Source: Thozetella sp. PMI_491
Lineage: Eukaryota; Ascomycota; Sordariomycetes; Chaetosphaeriales; Chaetosphaeriaceae
Length of the DNA stretch: 64,000 nucleotides
Direction of reading: 5' to 3'
NCBI GenBank assembly: GCA_021432635.1
Contig: MU270051.1
Location: forward strand, 248,001 to 312,000
In this document: positions 21,178 through 32,269 of the stretch, in pieces
Layout: every line of letters begins with the position of its first letter
How positions within the stretch are numbered: position 1 is the stretch's first letter
Made by a program: the position numbers and the translations under genes
Notes under the pieces: generated by a model
What the model was told of the DNA's origin: nothing
Database searches by the model: none
Seen by the model: the letters and a program-made list of their open reading frames with translations, nothing else

Positions 21178-23139
21178 ATGGCTTTGAAAACTATGAACGT
21201 ATTCACTATGTTCTCGGTACCCGAGCAAATGCTGTACTTTGGAAGGTTTACGGCCATTTTCTTGGCTTTCTGGTTGGTCTATGTCGTTGTTACGCGCCGA
21301 TACTTCCACCCACTGTCCCGTGTCCCTGGTCCTCCTCTTTGGGCCGTTTCCAGTCTTCCTCTGCTATATTATCAGGGAATCAAGGAAGGGAGGGTCCCGC
21401 ATATGATGCGAAAACTGCATGCTACTTATGGTATAACACCCTCAAGCTCGCGGGCACTTGTCGCCTCGGGGTTGCCTCCCATCACGTAATGCTTACAGCG
21501 TGGCCTGGCCAGGACCTATCGTACGAATCAGCCCAAACGAGGTTCATCTGAGCGATCCAGATGATTACGTCAAGATATATAGCATGGGAGGTAGAAAATT
21601 CCTCAAAGACCCAGGCTTCTACAGCGCAATGGATGAGCCCGTCAATACCCCTGACACGCCGTTCCTGACCGTCTTATCCAGCGAGGTCCACAGAGTGCGG
21701 CGGGGACGAATCAACCCATTCTTCTCTCGCAGATCGATTCTCGATCTAGAAATACTTGTGCGGAACAAAGCACGGAAGCTTTGTGATATGATCCAAACTC
21801 GTCTTGACAGCGGACCGGCAGAATCATTTGATTTACATCATGCTCTGCGAGCATACATAGTCGACCTCATTACTGAGTATGCATACGCCACTTGTTGGAA
21901 CCAGCTGGACGAAGAAGACTTTGGCGCATGGTATCAAGAGGCCATCCGCGCCATCCAGACCATGTTCGTCTGGTTTCAGACGTTTCCATTCTGCTCACCA
22001 ATCTTTGGGCTGATACCGGACTGGGTCAACATCATGATGGTCCCGCCATTCAAGAAATGGTACGAAACTCTGCGAGTATGTTGCCCAAATTTTCCGTATT
22101 GATGAATCAAGTCATACATTATTTTGACCTTCTCTTTGTCATTCCCTAGGCCGTTCAGAAGTCTATCGAACAGGTGCGCGAGGAAGTTGCCTTGGACATC
22201 AAGCCCCCACGTAGGACCATTTTCCACGAATTAATCGACCCTCTTTCAGAGAGGGGAAACAGCAAATTTGAGTCACCTTCGAATGCCACTGTATTTGCGG
22301 ATGCCGTCATCCTGACCGGAGCCGGTGCCGATACCGTTGGGGGGCCGACAGAACGCGCCATCTTTGAGGTGATTAATAACCCCGACGTCTACCGAACACT
22401 GACTGCGGAACTCCGTGAAGCATTTCCGAAGTATGATGATATGAATATAACGGCTCTAGAGAAGCTACCCTACTTGAATGGAGTTATCAAGGAAAGCTTA
22501 AGGTACGGCTAAGACGCATCGCACTATCATGTCCAAGATCACTCTTAAGAGATGGTACCGGCCTCACGATCTGCTAACCAACTATCAGGATTAATCCTGG
22601 TGTTCCCGGCCGCCTCCCACGCGTCGTCCCTGAAGGTGGTGCTACCTTCCACGGCCACAGTCTTCCGGTGGGCACAGTCGTCAGCATGAGTGCCTGGGTT
22701 CAGTAAGTGTCTTCAAGCTTCTAGCAACTCGACCCTATATCATTCTAAGAGGATGGGTCGTCGGGATTGTCCGAACTCTTCATGGAGGCCAATGCTGACT
22801 TCGAGGCCAAGGCATCACAACATGGACATGTTTCCGAATCCCGATACTTTCGACCCAACCCGCTGGATCGGCGTGGGGGAGGAGGTACGGGCGCGAGAGC
22901 GATGCCTTGTACCATTCAGCAAAGGCATACGGAATTGTGTGGGGCAAACTTTGGCGATGATTGAGATATATTACGGACTTGGTGCGATATTTCACCGCTT
23001 TGACGACCTCCAAGTCCACCCCAACTTTGGGCCGGAAGATTTGGTCGTTGTGGATCTGCTCATCGGCTACCATCCGAAGAGAGCCAGGAAGTTCCACGTC
23101 ATGAAAAGAGCACCCACGGCTACAGCCCTAGGCTGCTGA
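21178..23139 (+). CDS. cytochrome P450 monooxygenase, terpenoid cluster (536 aa)
   Basis: Five exons: 21178-21430, 21513-22075, 22150-22502, 22589-22702, 22812-23139; frame restored at every junction, total 1611 bases. An N-terminal membrane anchor (TAIFLAFWLVYVVV) and the hinge SRVPGPPLWAV place it on the ER. P450 landmarks: I-helix LTGAGADTVGG, K-helix VIKESLR, the DTFDPTRWIG region, and heme loop PFSKGIRNCVGQ with Cys near 470. The substrate is unknown; next to an ABA3-like synthase the natural guess is oxidation of the sesquiterpene backbone. Coding DNA here looks lower in GC than most neighbours. All catalytic motifs are present, so I see no sign of decay. Confidence 0.85.
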
Positions 23140-24283
23140 GGCACTGATGTGTGATATCATCTTTAGCTTCAGGCTACTGGTTCTTACCATCTCTACATTT
23201 TGTAATGAACTGCAGTCTATCTGGTTGAAATCGGTGCCCAAAGCATGTGGACCTGGATTCGATCCACGCCGTCATGCAATGGAACCTGGAAGTGCATAAT
23301 AAATGCTTGACCTTGGCGCCTAGATGGGACCTCCGACGAGGCATCTTGGTTCCTACGGGCTTTGAAACTATTTCCCTAGATTTCCTATCCATCCCCCCCT
23401 TTCTCTCCTTTCTCCTTCTACTCTTCACTTAGGAACTTACCGGGCTAGTTGCTTGTTGTACTGTTGACCAACAACAAGGTCTCGGGGCCACCGCCTGATA
23501 CATCCTTCGACAGCACTGGTAAGGACGAGATTGGCGCATTCCGTATCGCTCGAAGCTAAGATCTGACACATGAGACTCCCAGAGCTTTGTGGATGACAGA
23601 CCGCAGTCATCGAATCACATCTCTGAACATCTGGCACCGGCCACACACGTCCTGCGGGGCCTAGATTCCGTAGACCCGACTAGTCCAAGGCACTACCGCT
23701 TGGCGACAACTCGGGAGACGGGCGGCGGCGTGATTGCCCCCGAATTACGAGGCAAAAGTGCTCGTAAGGAGCTTCAGTGCCTCCTAGATTACCCACATTG
23801 CGGCGAAGGGACGTTGGTTATGGAGTTGATGAGTATTCAAAAGTGCCTCGGCTGCGTTGAGCAAGGCATTGATTGCTGATGCCAGGGGTGCCGAGCTCAT
23901 TGGGCCCTACTTCACACCACCCCATTCATGCTAGGCTTGGGCTTGTTCTTTCTTTTCATCGGACTATTGACCACAATCAGCCGTGTCTCTCCAACTGTTG
24001 GCCACGAGTGTTACACAAGGATGCGCCACCTCCCAGATCAAGCCAATACGTACGTTTTGTGGGTGTGCAATGGCTCAGCCTAACTGTGAAAAGGGTATCA
24101 GAACCGACTAGGTCTCCTTTCACGCCTTCATTATATCTGAGGCGCCTGTGCCTGATCAGCTGCCCCTCTCTTGTTCATTCTGCGTCATACTTTTCATCTC
24201 GCGTTCTCCTTGACACGCAGCGTTGACACTGTGAATCCTTGGGTCAAATTACGTGATAGTGAAGTTACCTAGAAGCAGCAGTC
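23140..24283. other. intergenic between the two P450 genes
   Basis: 3' flank of the first P450 and promoter of the second. A 96-codon frame at 23589-23879 has no recognisable domain and I do not call it a gene. Confidence 0.55.
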
Positions 24284-26162
24284 ATGAGTTCGGACACCAT
24301 AGCAACCTTCTGCCGCCTACACCCTGTGCTGTGTTTTGCACTCGTTCTAGTCTGCTATGTGCTCTGGTCTTATATTGCATCCTGGTATCGCCTACGGCAT
24401 TTCAAGGGGCCAGCACTGGCAGGGTTTTCATACCTCTACATGCTGGGTGTATGCCTAACCGGCAGGAAACCCTTCGTCTATTGCGATCTCAACGAGAAGT
24501 ATGGGCCGCTCGCTCGTATTGGGCCTAATGATTTGATCACGGACGATCCCGACGTCATTCGCCGTATGAATGGAGCTCGAAGCAGCTACGAACGTAGCTC
24601 GTGGTATAAACACTTGCGGGTGGACGCCCGCTGCAACACTTTAATGAGCCTAACGGACACAGCCGCTCACGACAGACTCAAGGGGAAGCTCTCTTTTGGA
24701 TACACTGGCAAGGAGAATCCGACATTGGAGAAGGGAATTGACGAACAGCTGGAGTCGCTGGTAGGCCTGATCCGGCGAAAGTATCTCTCCCAGGGAAACG
24801 TATGCAAGACGATGGACTTCGCCCGCGTCTCGCACTACTTTACCCTCGATTGTCTTACTAGGATTGCGTATGGATACCCATTCGGCTACCTCGAAACAGA
24901 TTCAGATGTATACGAGTATCTTGCAACATCCGCGGCCACGATCCCATTCCTCGCGACTTGCACCGATATACCCTGGCTCGGAGCCATCTTTCTATCCCCT
25001 CTCGCCCTCCAGCTCATCGGACCAAAGCCGACCGACACGAAGGGACCAGGACGAATGTATAAAATTACGGGGGATATTGTTGCAGAACGTTTCGGTCCCG
25101 ATGCCCAGGATCAGCGAGACATGGTAAGACCCGATACCATCACCCCCGGCAGGGGACCTGATTCTGGTTTATGTTTTGAAGACACTCACACCGGATCTGC
25201 CATCTAGCTAGGATCTTTCGTGAGGCACGGCGTGCCGCAGAAAGAATGCGAGAGCGAGGTCCTGTTTCAGCTATCGGCGGGGGCCGGTAAGCCTTGTTTT
25301 GCAGTTGATTTCTTCCTTTTGGTCCTAAGCACACACATAAAGGCAATTATTGACTGAGGAACCTGGATAGACACGGTGAGCACGATGCTGCATGTACAAG
25401 ATAGAGTGAACTGCTCAACGTATACCCTTAGACCTCCGCGGCGATTCAGACCATCATGCTTTACCTCGCAACAAGCCGGCGTGCGTATACGCGACTCCAA
25501 GAAGAGATCGACGTTGCTGCTGCTGAGGGGCGGATCTCCAGCCCGATCACGGCAGACGAGGGCAAGAGCTTGGCATATCTTCAGGTCTGGCATACGCTGA
25601 GCGGCGCAAATAGTATATCGTGTACCCAGAGTTGACCTTTATCCAGGCTGTGATCTACGAAGGCCTGCGCATACGCGTCCCCTTCGCCGGCCTGGCTATG
25701 AAGCAGGTGCCGCCGGAGGGTGACACCATATACGGCCAGTTCCTTCCCCCCGGGACGCGCATCGGGCACAACATTGCTGCAGTCCAGAGAAACACGCGCA
25801 TATTCGGAGAGGACGTCGATATCTTCCGACCCGAGCGCTGGCTCAATGTCGAGCCTGACCGGCATGCAACCATGGTGCAGACGGTGGAGCTCGTGTTCGG
25901 CTACGGCAGATGGAGCTGTCTCGGAAGACCCGTTGCCATCATCGAGCTGAACAAGATCTTTGTCGAGGCAGGTGGCTCCCCCTCCTTCCCACCTGCTCCT
26001 AGGGATATCGGCGATGTCTTACAGCACCGCTGCTTCTAGTTGCTCCGACGCTTCGATTTCGAGATCGCAACCCCGGTCGATCCGTGGAGCGAGCGCAACC
26101 ACAATCTCTTCTTCCGGTCGAAGCAGTGGATGAGGGTGACGGAAAGAAACGTAGGCTGCTAA
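24284..26162 (+). CDS. cytochrome P450 monooxygenase, pisatin demethylase-like group (506 aa)
   Basis: Six exons: 24284-25123, 25208-25286, 25371-25375, 25432-25584, 25647-25967, 26040-26162, total 1521 bases. Exon 3 is a 5-base microexon (ACACG); with it the I-helix reads QLSAGADTTSAAIQTIM, and without it the motif is lost. The last intron (25968-26039) uses a GC donor (GAG|GCAGGT) and returns the expected tail LLRRFDFEI...WMRVTER. N-terminal anchor PVLCFALVLVCYVLWSYIA; K-helix VIYEGLRI; FRPERWL; heme loop VFGYGRWSCLGRP with Cys near 450. It resembles pisatin demethylase/benzoate 4-monooxygenase-like fungal P450s. It probably oxidises the product of the neighbouring synthase and P450. If the microexon or the GC donor is not used, the gene would be inactive. 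Confidence 0.8.
25371..25375 (+). other. putative 5-base microexon of the second P450
   Basis: ACACG lies between an AG acceptor (..GGATAG) and a GTGAGC donor. Joined to G from the exon before, it encodes Asp-Thr and leaves phase 0 for the following ACC TCC, rebuilding the AGADTT motif. The flanking introns are 84 and 56 bases with branch-like motifs. Confidence 0.65.
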
Positions 26163-26875
26163 CTCGATCCATCGTACCAGGAAATGGCCTGAATGCGTGT
26201 AAGGCTAGCCTCGGCCCTTCGGTTCTGCGGCCGGGGCGGTCGGAAAGCGAAATGTGCAAATGTGCCAGAGGTGCGAGCAACAACCTGCGGTGAGCCGGGT
26301 TCGGGGTGCGGAGGTAGCATCGATGAGGGACAGCAGGGGCCTGGCGACGGTAGGCTCGGCCGTACACCCCCGTCGATGCTGGTGTTGTCGGTCCAGGGCC
26401 TAATGCATTGACGTCAGTACAGTAGGAGTCGAGTGCGGGGGAACCGGGGAGTTGGTCCATTTTGAACACGCGGTAGGCAGGCAAAATACCACTGGACCCA
26501 TACTGTGCCTCACTTACCATCGCGACTCGGTGAGCGAGCCACTGAGCTTCTACTTCGAGCGCTGCGGGGAAGTCTTAGCGTTCGTGGAACGTAGTATTCT
26601 TTCATCAAACGGCCCTTCCATGTGAGCAGACGGGGATTGACTTTGTCCACCTGGCGCAAAAGTCGTGAGGTCTCACGACCGGCCCGCAGGATGGGCCATA
26701 TTAGGGGTTCATTTATATCGGAGCCGCGAGGCGGTTCCGGGCGCGGAGACACGCGCCGCGGGTCACCATCTCTACCACCACTTTCTCCCTCCTTCTTCCT
26801 CGCCTTCCCTCTCGGCTTGCCCTTGGATCTAGCTTCTCGTCGCCGATTAGCGCCAAGGTCCGCAATCCCGTCGCC
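26163..26875. other. intergenic, nothing recognised
   Basis: 3' flank of the second P450 and promoter plus leader of the GH125 gene, ending in a pyrimidine-rich stretch just before the start codon. Confidence 0.6.
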
Positions 26876-28499
26876 ATGCGGTCGTCCGTAGCATACCTGG
26901 CTCTCGCCGTGGGGCTCGCCCGGTCTCAGTCCTGCCCGGACTACTCTAGCTATTCGCAGCAGCGCCACGGCCCCTTCTCCTCGGGCAAGTACCAGCTGTC
27001 GTACCAGCGGCCCGACCCAGGCTGCCGCACCTTCAACTCGTCCGACGTCGAGGGATTGGTCTCCAACTACTCGAGCATCATCAAAGACCCGGATCTGTAC
27101 CGCCTCTTCCAGAACAGCTACCCGAACACGCTTGATACGGCCATCAAGTGGCGGGGCCATGCCGCTGATGATAGCGCCGAAGAGCTGACCTTTGTCATTA
27201 CGGGGGATATCAACGCCATGTGGCTGCGAGACTCGGCGAACCAGATGCAGTCGTACCTGCCCGTGCTCAAGGCCGATACCAGCACCGACAGTATCGCCAG
27301 CCTGTACCGGGGCGTCATCAACCTGCACGCGCGCTACCTCCTCACCTCGCCGTACTGCAACAGCTTCCAGCCGCCGGTTGAGAGTGAGATCCCGCCGGCG
27401 CAGAACGGGGCGAGCAGCCAGGATACTGTGAAGCCAGCCTATAGCAACACGAGCGTCTTCGAGTGCAAGTATGAGCTGGACAGCCTCGCTGCCTTCCTTG
27501 AGGTCAGTACCAACTACTATACCGGTACCGGGGACCTCGACTTCTTCGGCAAGTTTAAGTGGGTGTCTGCCGTTCAGGCTGTTCTTGAAGTTGCAAAGGC
27601 GATGATGACGCCGACCTACGACGCCGAAGGGCGCGTGTTGGATAGCCCGTATACTTTTACGCGCCTGACCACACGCACCACCGAGACGCTTGCCAACGAC
27701 GGTCTTGGCAGCCCTACGGGGAACGGGACTGGGCTGATCCGCAGCGCCTTCCGCCCGTCCGACGATAGCACCACGTACCAGCTGTTCATCCCGGCCAACA
27801 TGATGTTTGCACGGTATCTTGAGTCGACGTCCGAGATCATGGCCAAGCTAGGCAGCAAGGCCCCTGCTGGGTTGGCTGACGAGATGAGCGCCTTGGCTGC
27901 CTCCCTACGAGAGGCAATTACCAAGCACGGCATCGTCTCCGTCATCAGTCCCCAGGGCTGCGCCGATAGGATATACGCCTACGAGGTGGACGGCTTTGGC
28001 TCCTCAATGATTATGGATGACGCCAATATCCCGTCCCTACTGGCGGCACCGTTCCTGGGCTACCTCCCGGCTAGCGACCCCGTGTATCAGAAGACCAGGG
28101 CACGGATCCTCGATCAAGGCAAGTCTGATGTGAACGGGAACCCGTATTTCATGCGCGGCCCCGTCATCAGCGCCATCGGAGGACCGCACGCTGGACCCGG
28201 TAGGGCGTGGCCGATGGCGAACATTGTGCGGATCCTCACCTCTGACGACGACGACGAGATCATGACCGCACTGAAGGAGATAGTGAGCAGCACCGACGGC
28301 CTCGGGTTGATCCACGAGAGTATCAACACCTTCAACCAGAGCGACTGGACTCGGCAATGGTGAGCGCATTCTCGCTGGAATGGTCGAAAGAGTTGAGCTA
28401 ATGCGCAGCAGGTTTTCATGGGCCAATGGTCTCTTTGGCCAGATGATCGTCGACTTGCAGTCGAGGAAGCCGCACATTCTCCAGCAAAGCTTCCAGTAG
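26876..28499 (+). CDS. GH125 exo-alpha-1,6-mannosidase, Mug157-like (523 aa)
   Basis: Exons 26876-28359 and 28412-28499; TG+G rebuilds the Trp of [13 protein letters not shown]. An N-terminal signal peptide ([15 protein letters not shown]) points to the secretory route. Family landmarks are [13 protein letters not shown], the hallmark [48 protein letters not shown] and the C-terminal [17 protein letters not shown]125 enzymes are metal-independent, inverting alpha-1,6-mannosidases acting on N-glycans or mannans, and the length is normal for secreted fungal members. It follows the second P450 by 713 bases in the same direction, but nothing suggests a part in the terpenoid pathway; it probably marks the cluster edge. 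Confidence 0.93.
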
Positions 28500-28810
28500 T
28501 TGGCTACTGGGGACTGGGGAGGCGGGGAGACGGCCAGGCGTCGACGGCTCTCTATTGCGATTCTAAAGAATCCGGAGCCATAGTCAGCGAGGTCGTGTAT
28601 GTCTAAATATAATATATAAAAGTAGTTGGGTCAGCTGTACTACGCTCTCCCGAATCATGAGCCAAATGTAATGATCCTTGAGGCTCATTGCGGCCGTAGG
28701 GGCCAGCATCAAGCTCATCCAAGATTGCCAGCGTAGATTCCTTAGACTATCTTGGGACGACACTTGGCAGGCTCCTAAGCTCGGCCACCACCTACCTAGA
28801 TAGACCATGT
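28500..28810. other. short convergent intergenic region
   Basis: Holds the 3' flanks of the GH125 gene (plus) and the XRCC2-like gene (minus). Nothing else seen. Confidence 0.6.
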
Positions 28811-29860
28811 CTAGTCTTTGCCGGATTTCAACCTAAAGAGGAAGCCTCCCCATTCAGAAGACGCAAGCCAGCCGGTTCGTGAGACCTCAGCGTTGTATCG
28901 TGCCACCTCGGCGGGTAGTTCTTTCGCTGGTAGTTCTAGGTTCAGCGGAGGCGAGGCAGGTTGTTTTTCGATGCGCAGCCAGCCCCTGGATCCGACATGA
29001 ACAATAGGCCTACTCGACAGGGCGCTCGTAGGTGGCAACATCACAGAATCGCGTGCGAAGATAGGCGCCTCGTTGATCACGAAGGTCCCCCACCATTCTC
29101 TGCCTTTGCTCGCGTGGTTGCCATAAAGCATGAACCGTTCCGCCTCAGTCATGACATCTGCAATGTTAGCATCCCAGGGCGGTTGGTAGATATGTACATG
29201 GTCCAAGTCCAGCCGGCCGACCCTTGCTGTAGGGTGAGGGGGCAGAGAAGGGAGACTAGGCAGCTCGGCTGGCTCGACCAGCTCAGCCGGCGCTTCTGTA
29301 GGCGACGACACCGGTGCGCATCCAGCGAGACCAATGGAGCTGAATGCCCGGCCCGTGTCGATGACCACGACCGCCTTGCAATGCGGCGGGAGAATGAGAG
29401 TTGCAATGAGCGCGTAGAGAAAAGGCAAGAAGCTGCCCGAGACGGACAAGGTCATCTCCCGCGTGGCGTGAAAGTGCCGGCCGAGAAGGTCATTAAGGGC
29501 AGCGATTGGGAATGCTCTGAGCCTACGGCTCGCGGGCGCATTGCCAGGTGCCGTGCGATCTTCTCTTGCGGTAGCGGCAGCGGTGGTGGTGGCCGGGATC
29601 GTTCGGCGGAGGGCGTGCAACACCTGGGATGACAGGTTAGTAGGGGCCGCTTATCAGGCGATAAGGCCGCCTGGCGGTGATATGATCCCCAAAAACCATC
29701 ACTCAACACCGCGAACCAGGCTGACACCAAAGTGGCCGCCGCGATCTACGTCGGGGAAGAAGGGAGGAAAGTAAACTGGGTTCGGTACCTCATCGAGACT
29801 TGTCTCCTCTACCTCGCCCAGGAGCCTCGCACCTGCTCGAGGCACAGCGTTGAAATCCAT
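28811..29860 (-). CDS. putative Rad51/XRCC2-like DNA repair protein (294 aa)
   Basis: Two exons: 29860-29789 (24 codons, MDFNAVPRAGARLLGEVEE...) and 29623-28811; the 165-base intron has a GTACCG donor, and CTAACC sits before the CCCAG acceptor. The order LRAFPIAALNDLLG, then a hydrophobic strand/helix (LSVSGSFLPFLYALIATLIL, about 83-102), then KAVVVIDTGRAFS, and later LDLDHVHIYQPPW and REWWGTFVIN, resembles fungal RecA-fold proteins annotated as XRCC2-like. Where a Walker A loop (GxxxxGKT) should be, the sequence reads VSGSFLPFLYA with no Lys, so ATP binding is doubtful. If correct, it would act in a Rad51-paralogue complex in homologous recombination. The assignment is tentative; it could be an unrelated conserved fungal protein. 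Confidence 0.4.
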
Positions 29861-30759
29861 CTCAAAGTTGTGTCCGCCAGGGTTCGGAATCAGCTGAGCG
29901 CCGAAATGCCGTTCCCATCTGGCACCACGTTCCCAGCGACCAATCTTCCGCAAAAAATCCAGGCCGACAGTGGTGGAAAGCGGCGAAAAACAAAAGACGG
30001 CCGAGCAATCAACCTAGCCAAGGACTGCGAGCTCCTCGGGCTGGTGCAGTACGAGTGCGAAGTGGCGAACCCGGAGCTTCCAGAGTGTGAGGTCGCCTGC
30101 TACCCGGTTCAGAGATGGTTCCGAAGGTGAGTAGCCCGGCGCGGTTTACATCTGCCGGCCCTTGCAGGTGACTTGCGCCTTGTTGCGGGGCTGGCCGGGT
30201 AGGTTTTCTTTGGGTCGATGCTGACCGTCGTGTGAAGATGTCAGGATAAGAAGGGCAGCTTTATGGTTGAAACGACGGCTTGGGAGGGAAGGGCGGCTAG
30301 GCAGAACATCGCCGAAACACCGGGTGGGCAGACGAAGAGCGCTCCAGATACCACACCACAACCCACAGAGGAAAAAAGAAAATAAGCCTGTTCACTGGCA
30401 GTCACCAACGGTACCAGGTGTGATAGGTGACCGTTCGCCGACGCTTCACGATCCCACCTCTACCAAAAGTCGAAATTTAGGGTCCAGTACGTGGGTCAAT
30501 GGCCGTGCAGGCCACGCGTAGATATCTTCTCCTTCGAGGAAGATCAAGATGGATTCATCACTATAGAGGCATCACAGAATTCATATACGCTCCTGCAAGG
30601 AAAAATCCGTTTTGGTGTGGTTCGATTGCCGGTCACGTCTATCCCTATGCATACACAATCGGCTCCTCCAGCTCTAATCCACGCCCGACGGTCCTCCTAT
30701 CCTATGCACACCTTTCCTGGTTCTGGCCAGCCATTCCGCTGCCTTCGGTTGCATCCCAT
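29861..30759. other. intergenic, nothing recognised
   Basis: Promoter of the XRCC2-like gene and 3' flank of COX9. An in-frame ATG at 29953 could extend the XRCC2-like protein but adds only low-complexity Arg/Gly sequence. Confidence 0.55.
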
Positions 30760-31268
30760 CTAAGCTCCTTGTCTCGCGGCGCGCTGCTCCTCGAGCTTCT
30801 TGTAGTAGTTGTCGCGGGCGTTGGTGCGCGGCATGTGGAAGCCGTACCTGTGCCAGGTTAGAGTCACCCCGAGAATCCGACGGTCGTAGAAACCCGAGGG
30901 GGGGTTTTCTGTGACATACCAGAAGACGTTGCCCATGACGAAGCCGAGACCTGCGAGGTGGTGCTAGGTTAGCAGGTGCGGAGGCCACGACGTGACTGAC
31001 GGTCAGGTGTGGGTGGCGGAGAGTCGACAGCGCGGGACACGGTCAAGGCGTCGGGTGGCATGCGGAAGAAATTGAAGGCTGGAAATTCGGTATCGAGAAT
31101 CACTCACCAAGTCCAATGCCGAGGTCGAGGACGAGCTGTCGGCGCAGCATCTGTGGTCAGGTTAGCTCCGGCTCATCCAAGCTCGGCTGCCCGGGTCGAG
31201 CCATTGGCAGCCATTGAACGTCCGCGGCTCGGAACAGCACGTACACCAGTAATCGGCTTGATCGCCAT
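30760..31268 (-). CDS. COX9: cytochrome c oxidase subunit VIIa (Cox9), 61 aa
   Basis: Too short for simple frame finding; four small exons fit: 31268-31245, 31150-31108, 30950-30920, 30847-30760 (186 bases). The product runs MAIKPITGMLRRQLVLDLG..., then a single membrane span containing FVMGNVFWYGFHMP, then NARDNYYKKLEEQRAARQGA. This matches fungal Cox9: an IKPITG start, one inner-membrane helix and a charged RDNYY-KLE tail. It is a nuclear-encoded small subunit of respiratory complex IV. Splice phases agree throughout (GGT|ATG, G+GT, TG+G). Length equals that of known Cox9 (about 55-61 residues). Confidence 0.9.
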
Positions 31269-32269
31269 TGTTTTCGGATTGCGTTTCTCGAGGGGTGGAG
31301 GTGGCACGGAGTGGAGAGGATTGCGATGTTTTCGAGTCGAAGTCGAGATCCAGAGAATCGTTCGGGAGCTTCAAAATGACCTGATGAATCACGGCACGTG
31401 ACTGCGCTATTTCGTGGTCCTTAGGTAAGCGCTCCATAGAAAGTGGCCCGATCCTCGTCTCCCACTTCCGGGCCTTTTCTTACCCTCGGCCAAAGCTGAA
31501 GCAACTGAGTGCGGCTTACAGTAGGTACACTACTGAATACCTGAGGCACTCACTCTCATTGGAAGTATCTCGCGTCTAGGTGAGGCATCCATTCGCTTGC
31601 TACCTGAAAGAAGAGAGATCTTTGCCCGAGCACAATGTTCGTAATTACGACATGAATTCGGATCCGACGGCCGCGACGAGGAAAGCGGACGCGGAAATGG
31701 GTATGAGTCAAACTGGTGCTATGAACTTTTGATCGCTGGTTTGTAGCTATTCCTTGTCATCTCATAGTCATCTTATAAGGTGGTTGAGAGGTCGTGAAGA
31801 CGCATACAGGGATCAGCTATTTCCGTTTTAGGCATGGACCCATCACCTATCCGTTCTGTGGCGGTATGCGCCGCAAGGGAATCGTGCATGTGTAAGGCAC
31901 AGGTAGTCCGCCGTCTGCACGCTTCGAGAAAGTCTTCGTCTAGTTGAGATACAGTCAATGGCCCCAGTAGTACTGCCTGTCCTTCTATGCTAACTAGCTC
32001 TGAGTGTACTTTACCCAGCCAAGTGATACCTGTCGCTGAACGGCTGAAGCCGTTTATACTGGTTGCTGAGCATGAGAGTGATTCTCGAATATATATAGCT
32101 GTACGCCCCTCTCGATGGGAGTCCCAAAGATTCTTTCTCAGAGTGACACTTTGCATAGGCCATCAAGTACCACCTGCTTGCCCAGCGATCTCTCTCTCAC
32201 TCTTTCCCTCCCCCCAGCAGCTGCCTTTCTCGCCCGAGACAACTCAGAATATCTCTCCATCTCTTCAAC
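31269..32269. other. divergent promoter region of COX9 and the SDR gene
   Basis: 1.0 kb between two divergent start codons. An ATATATAG stretch near 32090 could be a TATA box for the SDR, and a CT-rich tract precedes its start. No gene seen. Confidence 0.55.

Noticed and set aside
23589-23879. 96-codon frame between the P450s ending in CLGCVEQGIDC
   Set aside because: The Cys spacing hinted at a zinc cluster, but the basic residues and remaining cysteines are missing and no continuation was found.
29861-29953. Upstream ATG at 29953 for the XRCC2-like gene
   Set aside because: It adds a basic, low-complexity stretch, while MDFNAVPRAG at 29860 gives a cleaner start. Not excluded.
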